From: Anaerolineales bacterium
Lineage (GTDB): Bacteria > Chloroflexota > Anaerolineae > 4572-78 > J111
Direction: 5' to 3'
Length of the DNA stretch: 64,000 bases
Assembly (NCBI GenBank): GCA_015075185.1
Contig: JABTUW010000005.1
Location: forward strand, 186,001 to 250,000
Part shown: positions 8,969 through 16,759 of the stretch, one piece after another
How the letters are laid out: each line of letters begins with the position of its first letter
Position numbering within the stretch: position 1 is the first letter of the stretch
The notes under the pieces: generated by a model
Told to the model about the DNA's origin: nothing
Database searches by the model: none
The model's input: only the letters and a program-made list of their open reading frames with translations
Program-made: the position numbers and the translations under genes

Positions 8969-9682
8969 TCACGTTACCGTCAACACGGCGCTCCCAAAAC
9001 CTGGCAGCCCGCGCTTGCTGACCCCGGTCATATAAAAGTGGTGTGTGCCCGGCCCCAGCGCCGCCATAAACGCCGCGTTCAGCGTCATGGTGACAACAAG
9101 GACAGGACTGCCCCACTGGCCGCCGGCAGGGGCTACCACCACACCCGGCGGGAGGCCGTTGGTGATGTCCACGTTGATTTTGGCCACCCCATTCAACAGG
9201 GTCAAAATCCACTTGAGCGGAAAGGCGCTGGTCAGGGTAAAAACCACGGGCAGCGCCGGCGGCATCATCGTCATGGTATTAAAAGCCAGCACCGGCGGCG
9301 CAGCCACAACCACCGGCTTGACCATATCCTCCAACTCCGGCTTGGGAGGGGGAGGCGGGCCGCTGGGCAGCGGCGCCGGTGTTGTATTATCCATCACCTG
9401 GTGAAACTCGGTGATGATCAAGGGCAGGCCGGTGAAGGTCTGGTTGAAATCGGTCGCCAGAACCACTTTCCGGCCGTTCACCGTTGTGGCGTTCAAGCCC
9501 ATCGAACTCAACTTGTAGCCCACACACGGGCACAGCACAAACGGGCAGGCCAGTGTGCCGGTATCATTTTCCAACAGCACCGGTCCCCCGTTGACCGTCC
9601 AAACGGGCATGGTTGGAATGCTGGTCCCTTTGCCTCCATGCGGGCAGGTGATGAGGGCGTTGGTGGTCAAAACTTGCGGCAT
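8969..9682 (-). CDS. PAAR-like spike-tip protein
   Basis: 237 residues. The N-terminus (LTTNALITCPHGGKGTSIP) and later CPFVLCPCVGYKLSSMG resemble PAAR-like/DUF4280-type tip proteins, which fold into a small metal-stabilised cone on the VgrG spike; the Cys and His residues could be the metal ligands. A Pro-rich linker (PSGPPPPPKPELED) leads to a C-terminal beta domain of about 110 residues of unknown type, ending in GTHHFYMTGVSKRGLPG, which could be an extra tip module. The gene lies 10 bp after the VgrG-like gene and 13 bp before gp25, matching the Afp8/Afp10 position. The PAAR assignment rests on position plus motif resemblance. Confidence 0.65.
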   Translation of the reverse strand: MPQVLTTNALITCPHGGKGTSIPTMPVWTVNGGPVLLENDTGTLACPFVLCPCVGYKLSSMGLNATTVNGRKVVLATDFNQTFTGLPLIITEFHQVMDNTTPAPLPSGPPPPPKPELEDMVKPVVVAAPPVLAFNTMTMMPPALPVVFTLTSAFPLKWILTLLNGVAKINVDITNGLPPGVVVAPAGGQWGSPVLVVTMTLNAAFMAALGPGTHHFYMTGVSKRGLPGFGSAVLTVT

Positions 9683-9692
9683 ACGTTACCTT

Positions 9693-12317
9693 TCATGTAA
9701 TCTGCACCTGTCCCCCGCGCAGAGTGACCATGCGGCCGCCACCCTGCATCTGGATGGACTGCCCCTGGCCGTCCAGCGTTACCTTTTGGCTGCCGCCGGC
9801 CTGGATGGTAATGTTATTGGTGGCCGTGTTGATGACCACGCTGTTGTTGCCGCTCTTGTCAATAATCTCAATTTTCTCCTGTCCGGCGGTATCGTCCAGA
9901 ATAATGCGATGACCGCTGCGCGATTTGAGGATGCGCTTATTCACTTTTTTGTCCCCACTGACTGCCTCTTCCGCCGACAGCGGCGGCTTGTCTTTGCCCC
10001 ACAGCACCCCCAGCACGTAGGGCCGGTGGATGTCGCCATGCTCAAAAGCCACCAGCACCTCGTCGTTGATTTCCGGCAGATAAAAGAAGCCCCGGCCGTC
10101 GCCGGCCATCGGCGAAGAGATACGCGCCCAGGTGCTCTCCTCTTGTTCCGACAACCAGGGAAACTTCAATTTGACTCGCCCCATCCCCTCCGGATCGCGG
10201 TTGTTCGTCACCAGGCCGATGGTCAAGCCATGACCATACCCATTGCCGTTTTGCTGTGACAGCAGAAAACTCAGCATGTTGGGTTTGCGCCCGCTGACAT
10301 TGAACGTCGTTTCATATCCGGTTTCCACGTTGTAGGTGTGAATCGCCGAAGTGACAAAGTAGGTGCCGCTGAAACGGTCGCCCACCGCGCTAATTTGGAC
10401 GGTGCGGCCAGCCTGCAAGCGCGGGTCGCCCATACAGACTCCATCAGCTTGAATAAAATCGCCGCTGATCTCATCCCAGAGCGCCTGGGCCAGCAGTTGC
10501 GCTTCGCCCTGAGTCGAAATAAATTCATCCACCACCACCGCCTGGGCCGAGTCCCGGAAAATCTCTTTAGCCAACTGCCCGCCCGATTTCCCCACGCCCA
10601 CCGCCGGCATCAATTCGCCGCCGCTGGCCCGGCCGACTATGGCCTGTTTGGTCTTTGGATCCCAGCCCCGCACGATCACTTCGTCAGCCTGATGCACGAC
10701 CGTCAGGCGGGGCCGGAAGGTACGCAAGTTGACCCCCCACTCCAGTTCTGGCCCCTGTCCCTGATTGCTGTTCCCTTTCCGAAAATGGAGCGTTTTATCT
10801 TCGACATAGAGCTGATAGCCGATCCGGTTGGCTCGCTCCAGCAAAAATTCCCAATTGGTTTGATTGTTTTGGAAAATATATTCATAGACCGTCGTCGTCG
10901 GATCAACCTGGGCTTGCAGCCCTACTTCCTGGGCAATTTTACGGGCAATTTCGCTGTCTTTAGCTTTTAAATAAGAGCGGCTCTTGCGGCCCCGGTGCAA
11001 ACGGTGGGCGCGATCATAGCCGCGCACCCGCAGGGTCGGCTCGCCCAGGATGGTAAAATCCGGCTCCAGTGCGGTAATTTCGCCCTTGATTAAGCCCTGC
11101 TCCTGTTCGGCCCCTGCCCCCTGTTCGGTGGGCGCTTTGGCCGCAATTTCGACCTCCTCGCCAACTGCCAGCAGGGGAGAGTCGACCCACTTCAAACTTT
11201 TGTCGTGGAGGTGGATCATAAACATATCGGGCAGATGCAAATTGTCGTCCACCACAATCTCGATGACATCCCGCATCAACTCTTCCATTTCCGGCTGTGG
11301 AATTTTCTTCCCCCCAATTTTAAGGAAAAATTGAGAGATCAGGACATCCTTTTTGGTCAGAGGTGTCGGGATCGCCGGCACCAGGCCAACTGCCGACGCT
11401 GCCAAATCAGAAACAGCCCCAGCCGCCCCTTGCGCCGCTTCCGTCGCCGCAGCAGCAGCCTCTTGAGCGGCTTCAGCCACACCCTGCAAGGCTTCCTGGG
11501 TCGCCGCGGCGGCTTCCTGGACGGCTGCTGCGGCCGCCGCCGCCGCCTGTTGGGCCGCCGCAACTGCCGCTTGGGCCGCTTCCTGGGCTGCGGTAATCGC
11601 GTTCTGAGCCATCTCCGAGGCCGCAGCCACAGCCTCCTGGGCAGCCTGGGCGGCCTGTTGAGCAGCCTCTTGCGCTGCCGCCGCAGCTTCTTGCGCCGCA
11701 TTCGCCGCGGCTTCCGCGGCCTGTTGAGCGGCTTCCGCCGCCTGCTGCACAGTTTCCTGAGCTGCTGCCGCCGCATTTTGGGCGGCTTCCTGGGCCGAAG
11801 CTACAGCCTCCTGAGCCGCATTCGCGGCCTGTTGAGCGGCTTCCTGGGCTGCCGCCGCCGCATTTTGGGCGGCTTCCTGGGCCGAAGCTACGGCATTCTG
11901 GGCCGCTTCCTGGGCCGAAGCCACCGCCTCCTGCGCCGCGGCCGTCGCATTCTGGGCGGCTTCTTGGGCCGAAGCTACGGCATTCTGGGCCGCTTCCTGG
12001 GCCGAAGCCACCGCCTGCTGCGCTGCGGCCGTCGCATTCTGGGCGGCCTGCTGCGCCGCCGCTGTTGCATTCTGCGCCGCTTGTTGGGCGGCGGTCATGG
12101 CGTTTTGAGCAGCCTGTTGGGCGGTCGCCGTAGCGTTTTGGACGGCTTGTTGAGCGGTCGCCGCCGCATTTTGGGCGGCCTGCTGGGCGGTCCCGGCTGC
12201 CTGTTGCGCCGGTGTCATCGCGTTTTGGGCGGCCCCCTGAGCCGCCGACGCCGCATTTTGCGCCGCCGACGCTGCCGACGCTGCTGCTTGTTGAGCCGCT
12301 TGTAATGGATTATCCAT
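9693..12317 (-). CDS. VgrG/gpD-gp5-like spike protein (Afp8 type) with long N-terminal Ala-rich hendecad extension
   Basis: 874 residues from the ATG at 12317, which has AAGGAG five bases upstream; a GTG three bases earlier is too close to that site. Residues ~5-305 are almost only Ala, Gln, Glu, Asn, Thr, Ser and Val in 11-residue units such as AQEAAQNAVAS and AQQAAQNATAA, with no proline between about residues 42 and 305, so a single long helix or coiled coil is expected. Residues ~315-650 resemble the gp27/gpD base domains (LTKKDVLISQFFLKIGG, FEFLLERAN-like NWEFLLERANRIGYQLYVED). An OB-fold of the gp5/VgrG type follows (IGLVTNNRDPEGMGRVKLKF, FFYLPEINDEVLVAFEHGD), then a short beta-helix-like tail (SGNNSVVINTATNNITIQAG). 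The gene forms the central spike. The N-terminal extension is not part of the usual family. Confidence 0.88.
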   Translation of the reverse strand: MDNPLQAAQQAAASAASAAQNAASAAQGAAQNAMTPAQQAAGTAQQAAQNAAATAQQAVQNATATAQQAAQNAMTAAQQAAQNATAAAQQAAQNATAAAQQAVASAQEAAQNAVASAQEAAQNATAAAQEAVASAQEAAQNAVASAQEAAQNAAAAAQEAAQQAANAAQEAVASAQEAAQNAAAAAQETVQQAAEAAQQAAEAAANAAQEAAAAAQEAAQQAAQAAQEAVAAASEMAQNAITAAQEAAQAAVAAAQQAAAAAAAAVQEAAAATQEALQGVAEAAQEAAAAATEAAQGAAGAVSDLAASAVGLVPAIPTPLTKKDVLISQFFLKIGGKKIPQPEMEELMRDVIEIVVDDNLHLPDMFMIHLHDKSLKWVDSPLLAVGEEVEIAAKAPTEQGAGAEQEQGLIKGEITALEPDFTILGEPTLRVRGYDRAHRLHRGRKSRSYLKAKDSEIARKIAQEVGLQAQVDPTTTVYEYIFQNNQTNWEFLLERANRIGYQLYVEDKTLHFRKGNSNQGQGPELEWGVNLRTFRPRLTVVHQADEVIVRGWDPKTKQAIVGRASGGELMPAVGVGKSGGQLAKEIFRDSAQAVVVDEFISTQGEAQLLAQALWDEISGDFIQADGVCMGDPRLQAGRTVQISAVGDRFSGTYFVTSAIHTYNVETGYETTFNVSGRKPNMLSFLLSQQNGNGYGHGLTIGLVTNNRDPEGMGRVKLKFPWLSEQEESTWARISSPMAGDGRGFFYLPEINDEVLVAFEHGDIHRPYVLGVLWGKDKPPLSAEEAVSGDKKVNKRILKSRSGHRIILDDTAGQEKIEIIDKSGNNSVVINTATNNITIQAGGSQKVTLDGQGQSIQMQGGGRMVTLRGGQVQIT
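11400..12300 (-). repeat. 33-bp imperfect tandem repeats encoding hendecads
   Basis: About 27 units of 11 codons each, rich in GCN, CAG and GAA codons, encode the Ala-rich helix of the spike protein. Several neighbouring units are nearly identical, which suggests expansion by slippage or unequal recombination. Confidence 0.75.
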
Positions 12318-12339
12318 CACATCTCCTTGGACGTAAGAA

Positions 12340-12412
12340 GGGAGTAAGTAGTAAGGAGCAGGGAGTATGGATATTTTCTCATCTTTACTCCTTACTTCCT
12401 ACTCCCTACTCC
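12340..12412. repeat. imperfect inverted repeat in intergenic spacer (ggagtaagtag word type)
   Basis: Left part 12340-12370 (words gggagtaa, gtagtaagg, gggagtatgg) and right part 12386-12412 (actcc, ttacttcc, tactccctactcc) are complementary with slips. It lies between the LysM tube-initiator gene and the spike gene. Confidence 0.6.
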
Positions 12413-12416
12413 ATGC

Positions 12417-13100
12417 TTATGGCAGTGGTGTCAAATTCAAGATCTGCCCTGAGCGTAACGACTTGGGGTTATCCAGATCGTTGGTTTCGGCAATGTGACG
12501 CCACATGGCCGGGTCGCCGTACTCCTGGTAAGCAATCCAATCCAGAGTTTGGCCTTCAACCACCACCCAAATTTTTCGGGCTTCGCTGCGCGAGGTCGGA
12601 TTTTGCGGGTCAAAAATCTTTTCATCTTTATACTGTTGAAAGGTGACATCTAAAGTGGCCCGGACCGGCGTCCCATCGTCAAGAAACATGGTGAATTTTT
12701 GGGTGATAGTTTTAATGACCGCCGTAAAAAAGCTGCCTTTGCCCCACTGAAATTGGACTTGCGGCGGTTCACCTTTTTTGGATTTTGGATTCTGGGTACT
12801 GGAATTGACCATCATCATATCCCAGATAATATTCGTGTACTGGCGAACGTCTTCATGCTTAAGGTTGTTTTGCTGATCCACATTATTGCGGTGGTTCGTG
12901 GTATCGAAGAAGAGTTGGAGTTTCAATTCCGCCGGTTGGCCACCGCCAAAATCAGTCTTACCCACATTTGCCCCTTTTTTGGGTTTGTTGGTCCACTGAT
13001 TAGTTTTGCTCAGGGTGTATTCGTTGGGGTTAAACTGGCATTCAACCTCTTCCTTGGTGGCGATATTACGGATGATGGCTTTAGTTGGGTTACTGGGCAT
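12417..13100 (-). CDS. tube-initiator protein with C-terminal LysM (CIS_tube; Afp7 type)
   Basis: 227 residues. The N-terminal ~160 residues match the contractile injection system tube-protein N-terminal family (PF19266): KAIIRNIATKEEVECQFNPN followed by YTLSKTNQW and LKLQLFFDTT. The C-terminal ~55 residues are a LysM-type module (VEGQTLDWIAYQEYGDPAMW, then AETNDLDNPKSLRSGQILNL). In Afp/PVC machines this protein links the tube to the spike, and the LysM acts as a structural fold rather than a peptidoglycan binder. It sits just before the spike gene in the transcription direction, the expected position. Confidence 0.9.
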   Translation of the reverse strand: MPSNPTKAIIRNIATKEEVECQFNPNEYTLSKTNQWTNKPKKGANVGKTDFGGGQPAELKLQLFFDTTNHRNNVDQQNNLKHEDVRQYTNIIWDMMMVNSSTQNPKSKKGEPPQVQFQWGKGSFFTAVIKTITQKFTMFLDDGTPVRATLDVTFQQYKDEKIFDPQNPTSRSEARKIWVVVEGQTLDWIAYQEYGDPAMWRHIAETNDLDNPKSLRSGQILNLTPLP

Positions 13101-13120
13101 AATCTGACTCCTAATCTACT

Positions 13121-15487
13121 TCAATAGTTCCTGGCCTGCCGCTCCTGCTCAATAGCCAGCAGGCGCTTGATTTGCGGCAGAATTTGCCGGGCCAGGCGGT
13201 CCAGGTCAGGCTTTTGGTCACCGGATTGACCCTGAGTTGAAGGAGCAGCCGCCGGGCTCGCTGTCTCGGTGGACGCGTCAGTCGCTGCTCCGGCGGAGTC
13301 AGGAGCGGTTTCCTGGCGCTGGACCACGCCCCTGGCGGCTGTTGCCTGCCGCTGCACGGGAGCCAATGGCAGCGGGGCAACCGGCGATTCGGTCATAGCC
13401 GGCCTCATCCCAGATAGGCCGACAGAGCTACCCGTCGAGACAACAGTAGGTTGCCTAACCTGCGTTCGCTGCAAAAAGGGCATGGCTGGCCGGCGTACCT
13501 GAGACGTTAAAACGGGGGGGGCCGTAGGCGAGAGGCGAGGCGTTACCGGCTCAACCTGAGAGGGCAAGGATGGTTCTGCCCTCCTCTCGCTTTGCCGCTG
13601 AGCGACCGGCCCGCCCGGTCCGGCAGAGAGCGACGGTCTTGTCGTCAAGGGAGTGGCGGCAGGCGAACTCCCCGCTTTTAGAGGGCCGGGATTTAAACCC
13701 GGAGTCGTCAGCGGTAAATTGGCTTTTGCCTGGGCCCGCTGCTGGAGCACTGTTTCCAGGGCCGGGGCAGGTTTGGCCATCTCCGACGGCTGAATTTCGC
13801 CGGCTGCCGTCTGGGCAGGTGCAGCCAACTCTGCTGGAGGCGCAAGCGGCGGAGTTTCTCCTCTGTCAACAACCTCCCGGTTAAGCATTGGCTCCGGCGT
13901 TTCCGGAAGCGCCGGCTCAACCGGGCGTGACGATCCTGCTAAGGGCGGCGCGGCAGTTTCCGGCTGCTGCTGGAGCGGCGGTAACTCAGGTTTGGTAGGC
14001 GGGGGAGGGCTGGCAGGTTGTTGATCCGGCAATGCCGTCGCCGCCGGAGCCGGCGGAGGCGTGACCGGTGTATCTGTTTGCCGCGCCGGGGGAAGCGGCA
14101 GGTCAAGCATGTCCGGGGCGGGAGAGGGCTGCTCAGGCGGGGTGGGTGACCCCAGGGGTGGCTCCGAGACCGGCTCGGGCAATTCCAAGCTCCGGGGGAG
14201 GTTGACCGGCTCCGGCTGCGGCAGTGAAACCGGTTTCTCTTCCACAGGTGAAGCAACAGGCGAAGCCGGTTCTGCCGGGCGGGCCGTCTCTTCGCGGCGC
14301 TGAATTGTGGGCCGCGGCGGCGCTGGCTGAATCGGCCGGGCAGCAGGGGGTGGCTCTGGTTTGGGCTGCGGCTCAATCACTTGACCCGGTTCCGCGGGCG
14401 TTTCTGGGGCAGGCGACGTCTGTTCGCTCAGGGGGGCGGGGGCAGGGCTGGTTAAGGGAACCGCAGGAAGCGGGGGCGCCTGGGAAATAGTCTCTTTCTC
14501 ACCGGCAACAGTTTGATCTTGGGACGGCAGGAGGGTCGCTTTGGGAGCCGGGGATGAGGCTGTTTCTGCCGGAGGCATGACATCTGCCTGACGCTGAACG
14601 GCGGGACGGGCAGACGCAGCTTGAGGGACAACCGGAGGAGTCGCATGTGACTCTGGGGGAGACGACGGTTCAGCCGAAGCTGGTGGCGCGGCTGGTTGGC
14701 TGGGGGCGGGGTCCGGCGAACTCTCAACGGCGGGCAAAGCAGGCGCGGGTGTGGGAACTTCGCTCTCTGCCCGGCTTGGGCCTGGCTGAATTGAAGTCGG
14801 TTCAGGCGGGGCCGGGGAAACAACGGCTGGCTCAAAAGAAGTTGTCCCGCTTTTACCCGGCGCTAATTCTTCGATCCGTGAGAAGCGGCGCGTGCGAGGT
14901 GACAGCGTTTTAGCCGGAGGCGTCGCCTGGCGCTGTGCCGGTTTAGCCGGGGGAGTCGGACTCATGACGCGCTTGACATCGGAAGGGAGGGAGCGGGGCA
15001 AGGGTGGCGGCGCGGGGCGTGAGGGAGGTGCAGGTTCTGCGCTTGCTTCCGGCTCAAATGTTGGCTCTTCCGCTCTGAAACCCCCCGTAGCCGCTGGCCC
15101 GGTGAAGACCAGTTCAGTTTCGTCTCCACCCCCAAGGGAGGCGGGTTGAGGCTGATACTTGTCGCCCCACGATTGAAAGCGATCCACAATCGCCTGGCTG
15201 AAACGATCCGGCAAGGCCGGTTCCAACGAGCCAACGTTTGGATGCCAAATGCGGGTGTTGTCGGCCACGCGCTGAACTCGATTGACGACAGCATGGGCTT
15301 GAGGCGGGGTAAAGGCCATGGGCCGCTGCTCCAAACGACTCATTTGCCTGGTCCGGCCAGGCTGGCTCAACCAGCGCTGCACCCAGGGCGATACGGAGCG
15401 CTGAGTTTGGCGCACCACTGTCGTGACAGCGCGAACTATAGGATTAGTTTGTTCCGGTTCGGCTTGACCTGGTTGTGTCGTTTCCAT
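13121..15487 (-). CDS. long Pro-rich protein of unknown function in Afp6 position
   Basis: 788 residues. Residues ~1-130 are the only fold-like N-terminal part (VVRQTQRSVSPWVQRWLSQP, AIVDRFQSWGDKYQP). Residues ~130-755 are low-complexity Pro/Ala/Ser/Glu sequence with scattered VQRQ-type words, almost certainly disordered. The last ~30 residues form an amphipathic helix, LDRLARQILPQIKRLLAIEQ then ER, that resembles the C-terminus of the 67-residue protein at 16095-16298. The gene lies between the second tube gene and the LysM tube-initiator gene, where Afp-type loci carry a small Afp6 gene. It has no signal peptide or membrane segment. It could be a scaffold, a chaperone tether or a tape-measure substitute; the sequence does not decide. 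Confidence 0.6.
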   Translation of the reverse strand: METTQPGQAEPEQTNPIVRAVTTVVRQTQRSVSPWVQRWLSQPGRTRQMSRLEQRPMAFTPPQAHAVVNRVQRVADNTRIWHPNVGSLEPALPDRFSQAIVDRFQSWGDKYQPQPASLGGGDETELVFTGPAATGGFRAEEPTFEPEASAEPAPPSRPAPPPLPRSLPSDVKRVMSPTPPAKPAQRQATPPAKTLSPRTRRFSRIEELAPGKSGTTSFEPAVVSPAPPEPTSIQPGPSRAESEVPTPAPALPAVESSPDPAPSQPAAPPASAEPSSPPESHATPPVVPQAASARPAVQRQADVMPPAETASSPAPKATLLPSQDQTVAGEKETISQAPPLPAVPLTSPAPAPLSEQTSPAPETPAEPGQVIEPQPKPEPPPAARPIQPAPPRPTIQRREETARPAEPASPVASPVEEKPVSLPQPEPVNLPRSLELPEPVSEPPLGSPTPPEQPSPAPDMLDLPLPPARQTDTPVTPPPAPAATALPDQQPASPPPPTKPELPPLQQQPETAAPPLAGSSRPVEPALPETPEPMLNREVVDRGETPPLAPPAELAAPAQTAAGEIQPSEMAKPAPALETVLQQRAQAKANLPLTTPGLNPGPLKAGSSPAATPLTTRPSLSAGPGGPVAQRQSERRAEPSLPSQVEPVTPRLSPTAPPVLTSQVRRPAMPFLQRTQVRQPTVVSTGSSVGLSGMRPAMTESPVAPLPLAPVQRQATAARGVVQRQETAPDSAGAATDASTETASPAAAPSTQGQSGDQKPDLDRLARQILPQIKRLLAIEQERQARNY

Positions 15488-15624
15488 AGTATCGGTAACT
15501 TGTTACAAGTGATTTTTAGCGCAGATGGCTAAAGTTAAGAATGGGCGTCTTTCCCAATCTCGTTTCCCCACCGACGCAAAACGTGGGAATGTGAGATCAG
15601 GAGTAATTATTAAGTTCGCGTTCC

Positions 15625-16095
15625 TTAAGCGTCTTTCCAGCCTTCCATTTCTAACCCGTGGTGAGCAATTTCCAGGGTTTCAATGGCAGCTTGATTGCTG
15701 TCAGATTTTAGTTCAGGGCCTACCCACTTCACCGGGTAAGCGTCGAAGACATTCCAGCGTTTAACTTTGGTTTTGCTGGCATCGTATAAAAGGATAGAAA
15801 ATCTCTGCCGGCTGACCAGGCCGTTGTTCGACCCTTCGTCAAACCATTTCCACAATTCATCGTCGGCCATACCGTGTTTGAGGGTCAGGTTTGAGTACTT
15901 GGTGCGGACAGGCAACTTGTGGGAAAAATTATTTACCCCACCTTCTTTGTATTCAAAGATTTCTCGCTCGACACTTAAGCCGGTACACTCGGTAAACCAG
16001 CCCTTAATAATACCCTCAATTTCGATGTAGAATCTGAAAGCGGCGACATGATCTTGATTCAAGCGAGACTCAGTGTATCGAGTTTGTGGAGCCAT
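15625..16095 (-). CDS. inner tube protein (T4 gp19/TIGR02241 family; Afp5/Afp1 type), second copy
   Basis: 156 residues. Family motifs are clear: FRFYIEIEGIIKGWFTECTG, then REIFEYKEGGVNNFSHKLP and NLTLKHGMADDELWKWFDEG, ending with WVGPELKSDSNQAAIETLEI. These subunits stack as hexamers into the tube pushed out on contraction. The ATG at 16095 overlaps the stop of the 67-residue gene (TAATG), so the two are translationally coupled. A second tube paralogue lies at 17139-17594. In Afp-type machines a minor tube paralogue forms the layer next to the baseplate, and this downstream copy, close to baseplate genes, is the better candidate for that role. Confidence 0.9.
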   Translation of the reverse strand: MAPQTRYTESRLNQDHVAAFRFYIEIEGIIKGWFTECTGLSVEREIFEYKEGGVNNFSHKLPVRTKYSNLTLKHGMADDELWKWFDEGSNNGLVSRQRFSILLYDASKTKVKRWNVFDAYPVKWVGPELKSDSNQAAIETLEIAHHGLEMEGWKDA

Positions 16096-16298
16096 TAAAA
16101 CCTCCTCAGACCTGACCGGCCAAGCCGTTCTTGTTCCAATTTTAACTCTTGTTTCAGCAGCAGGTAGACCTTATACGCCAGAGCTTGCAGATTGATCTCT
16201 TCACCAGCGGGTGTACTCGCCGCCTGTGTAGCAGCAGGGGGCGTTCCCGTATCGCTGCTTTGGGGTGAATTCTCCCCAGAAAATTGTGCAGATGGCAT
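16095..16298 (-). CDS. small protein with C-terminal helix shared with the Pro-rich protein
   Basis: 67 residues. The first ~30 residues are polar and low complexity. The rest is one amphipathic helix, INLQALAYKVYLLLKQELKL followed by EQER, closely similar in pattern to the C-terminal helix of the 788-residue Pro-rich protein. The stop codon overlaps the start of the tube gene by one base, so the two are coupled. Small proteins with this LAxKVYxLLxxEL-type helix are known to me from phage-tail-like loci, but I cannot name a characterised member. A docking or chaperone role next to the tube is inference. Confidence 0.7.
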   Translation of the reverse strand: MPSAQFSGENSPQSSDTGTPPAATQAASTPAGEEINLQALAYKVYLLLKQELKLEQERLGRSGLRRF

Positions 16299-16358
16299 CT
16301 GTTACCGCCTCGATGTAACTTTCCTGATAACCTCAGTTCGGAGTTGTCTTAATCGCAT

Positions 16359-16452
16359 CCCTCGATACGCCTTTCACTCCGTTCAAGGCTACTCAGGATG
16401 CGTTCATGAGCCGAAAATCATCCTGAGTAGGGCGCTAGCCCGTATCGAAGGG
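16359..16452. repeat. interspersed palindromic element (REP-like)
   Basis: Nested inverted repeats: CCCTCGATACG near 16359-16369 pairs with CGTATCGAAGGG at 16441-16452, and CTACTCAGGATG (16389-16400) pairs perfectly with CATCCTGAGTAG (16419-16430). The 293-bp stretch 16299-16591 holds this element and the hairpin at 16554-16581 and no gene. Confidence 0.7.
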
Positions 16453-16553
16453 TGATTTTCGAGCTAATTCCGAATTCAGATTGATAGAAATGACCGGCAT
16501 TTGCCGTCACTTGCGTCGTTAGACCTCAATTTACCCGTCAGAGGCTCGGCCAG

Positions 16554-16581
16554 ACGGCAGAGATTATGAAATCTCTGCCGT
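16554..16581. terminator. stem-loop 3' of the DUF6760 frame
   Basis: ACGGCAGAGAT (16554-16564) pairs perfectly with ATCTCTGCCGT (16571-16581) around a 6-base loop, 10 bp after the DUF6760 stop. No T-run follows on the minus strand, so it may attenuate or stabilise mRNA rather than terminate. Confidence 0.4.
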
Positions 16582-16591
16582 TTCCGGCAAA

Positions 16592-16759
16592 TTACTGCCC
16601 GGCCGTCTCATTTAGCCTGCGATTGATTTCTGCGATTTCTTCAACCCAACGCTGCCGCGCCGAGTGTTCCAGGTTCAGGATTTCCGCCAGGGGCCAATGA
16701 AAATGATAGGCAATGTAGGCTACCTCCTTGTGCAGGCGGTCAAGAGGGTAGCCTACAAT
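16592..16759 (-). CDS. DUF6760-like frame without a standard start codon (probable -1 frameshift product)
   Basis: About 55 codons are open, with IVGYPLDRLHKEVAYIAYHF and then WPLAEILNLEHSARQRWVEE, which match the DUF6760 family found beside tail-assembly genes of phage-tail-like clusters. In this frame there is no ATG, GTG or TTG between the preceding in-frame stop (TGA) and the conserved sequence; an ATT at 16759 is the first near-cognate codon. The frame overlaps the end of the upstream chaperone gene exactly at a run of eight G residues, in the -1 register. Expression as a C-terminal extension of that gene by slippage would give a product of about 177 residues. Re-initiation at ATT is the alternative. 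Confidence 0.75.
   Translation of the reverse strand: MVGYPLDRLHKEVAYIAYHFHWPLAEILNLEHSARQRWVEEIAEINRRLNETAGQ

Noticed and set aside
11205..12305. Plus-strand open frame opposite the spike gene, Arg/Leu/Ser-rich repeats
   Set aside because: It is the complement of the Ala-rich hendecad repeats; the repeat pattern comes from the real minus-strand gene.
16554..16581. Classic intrinsic terminator
   Set aside because: The stem is perfect but no T-run follows on the minus strand; listed as a low-confidence stem-loop.
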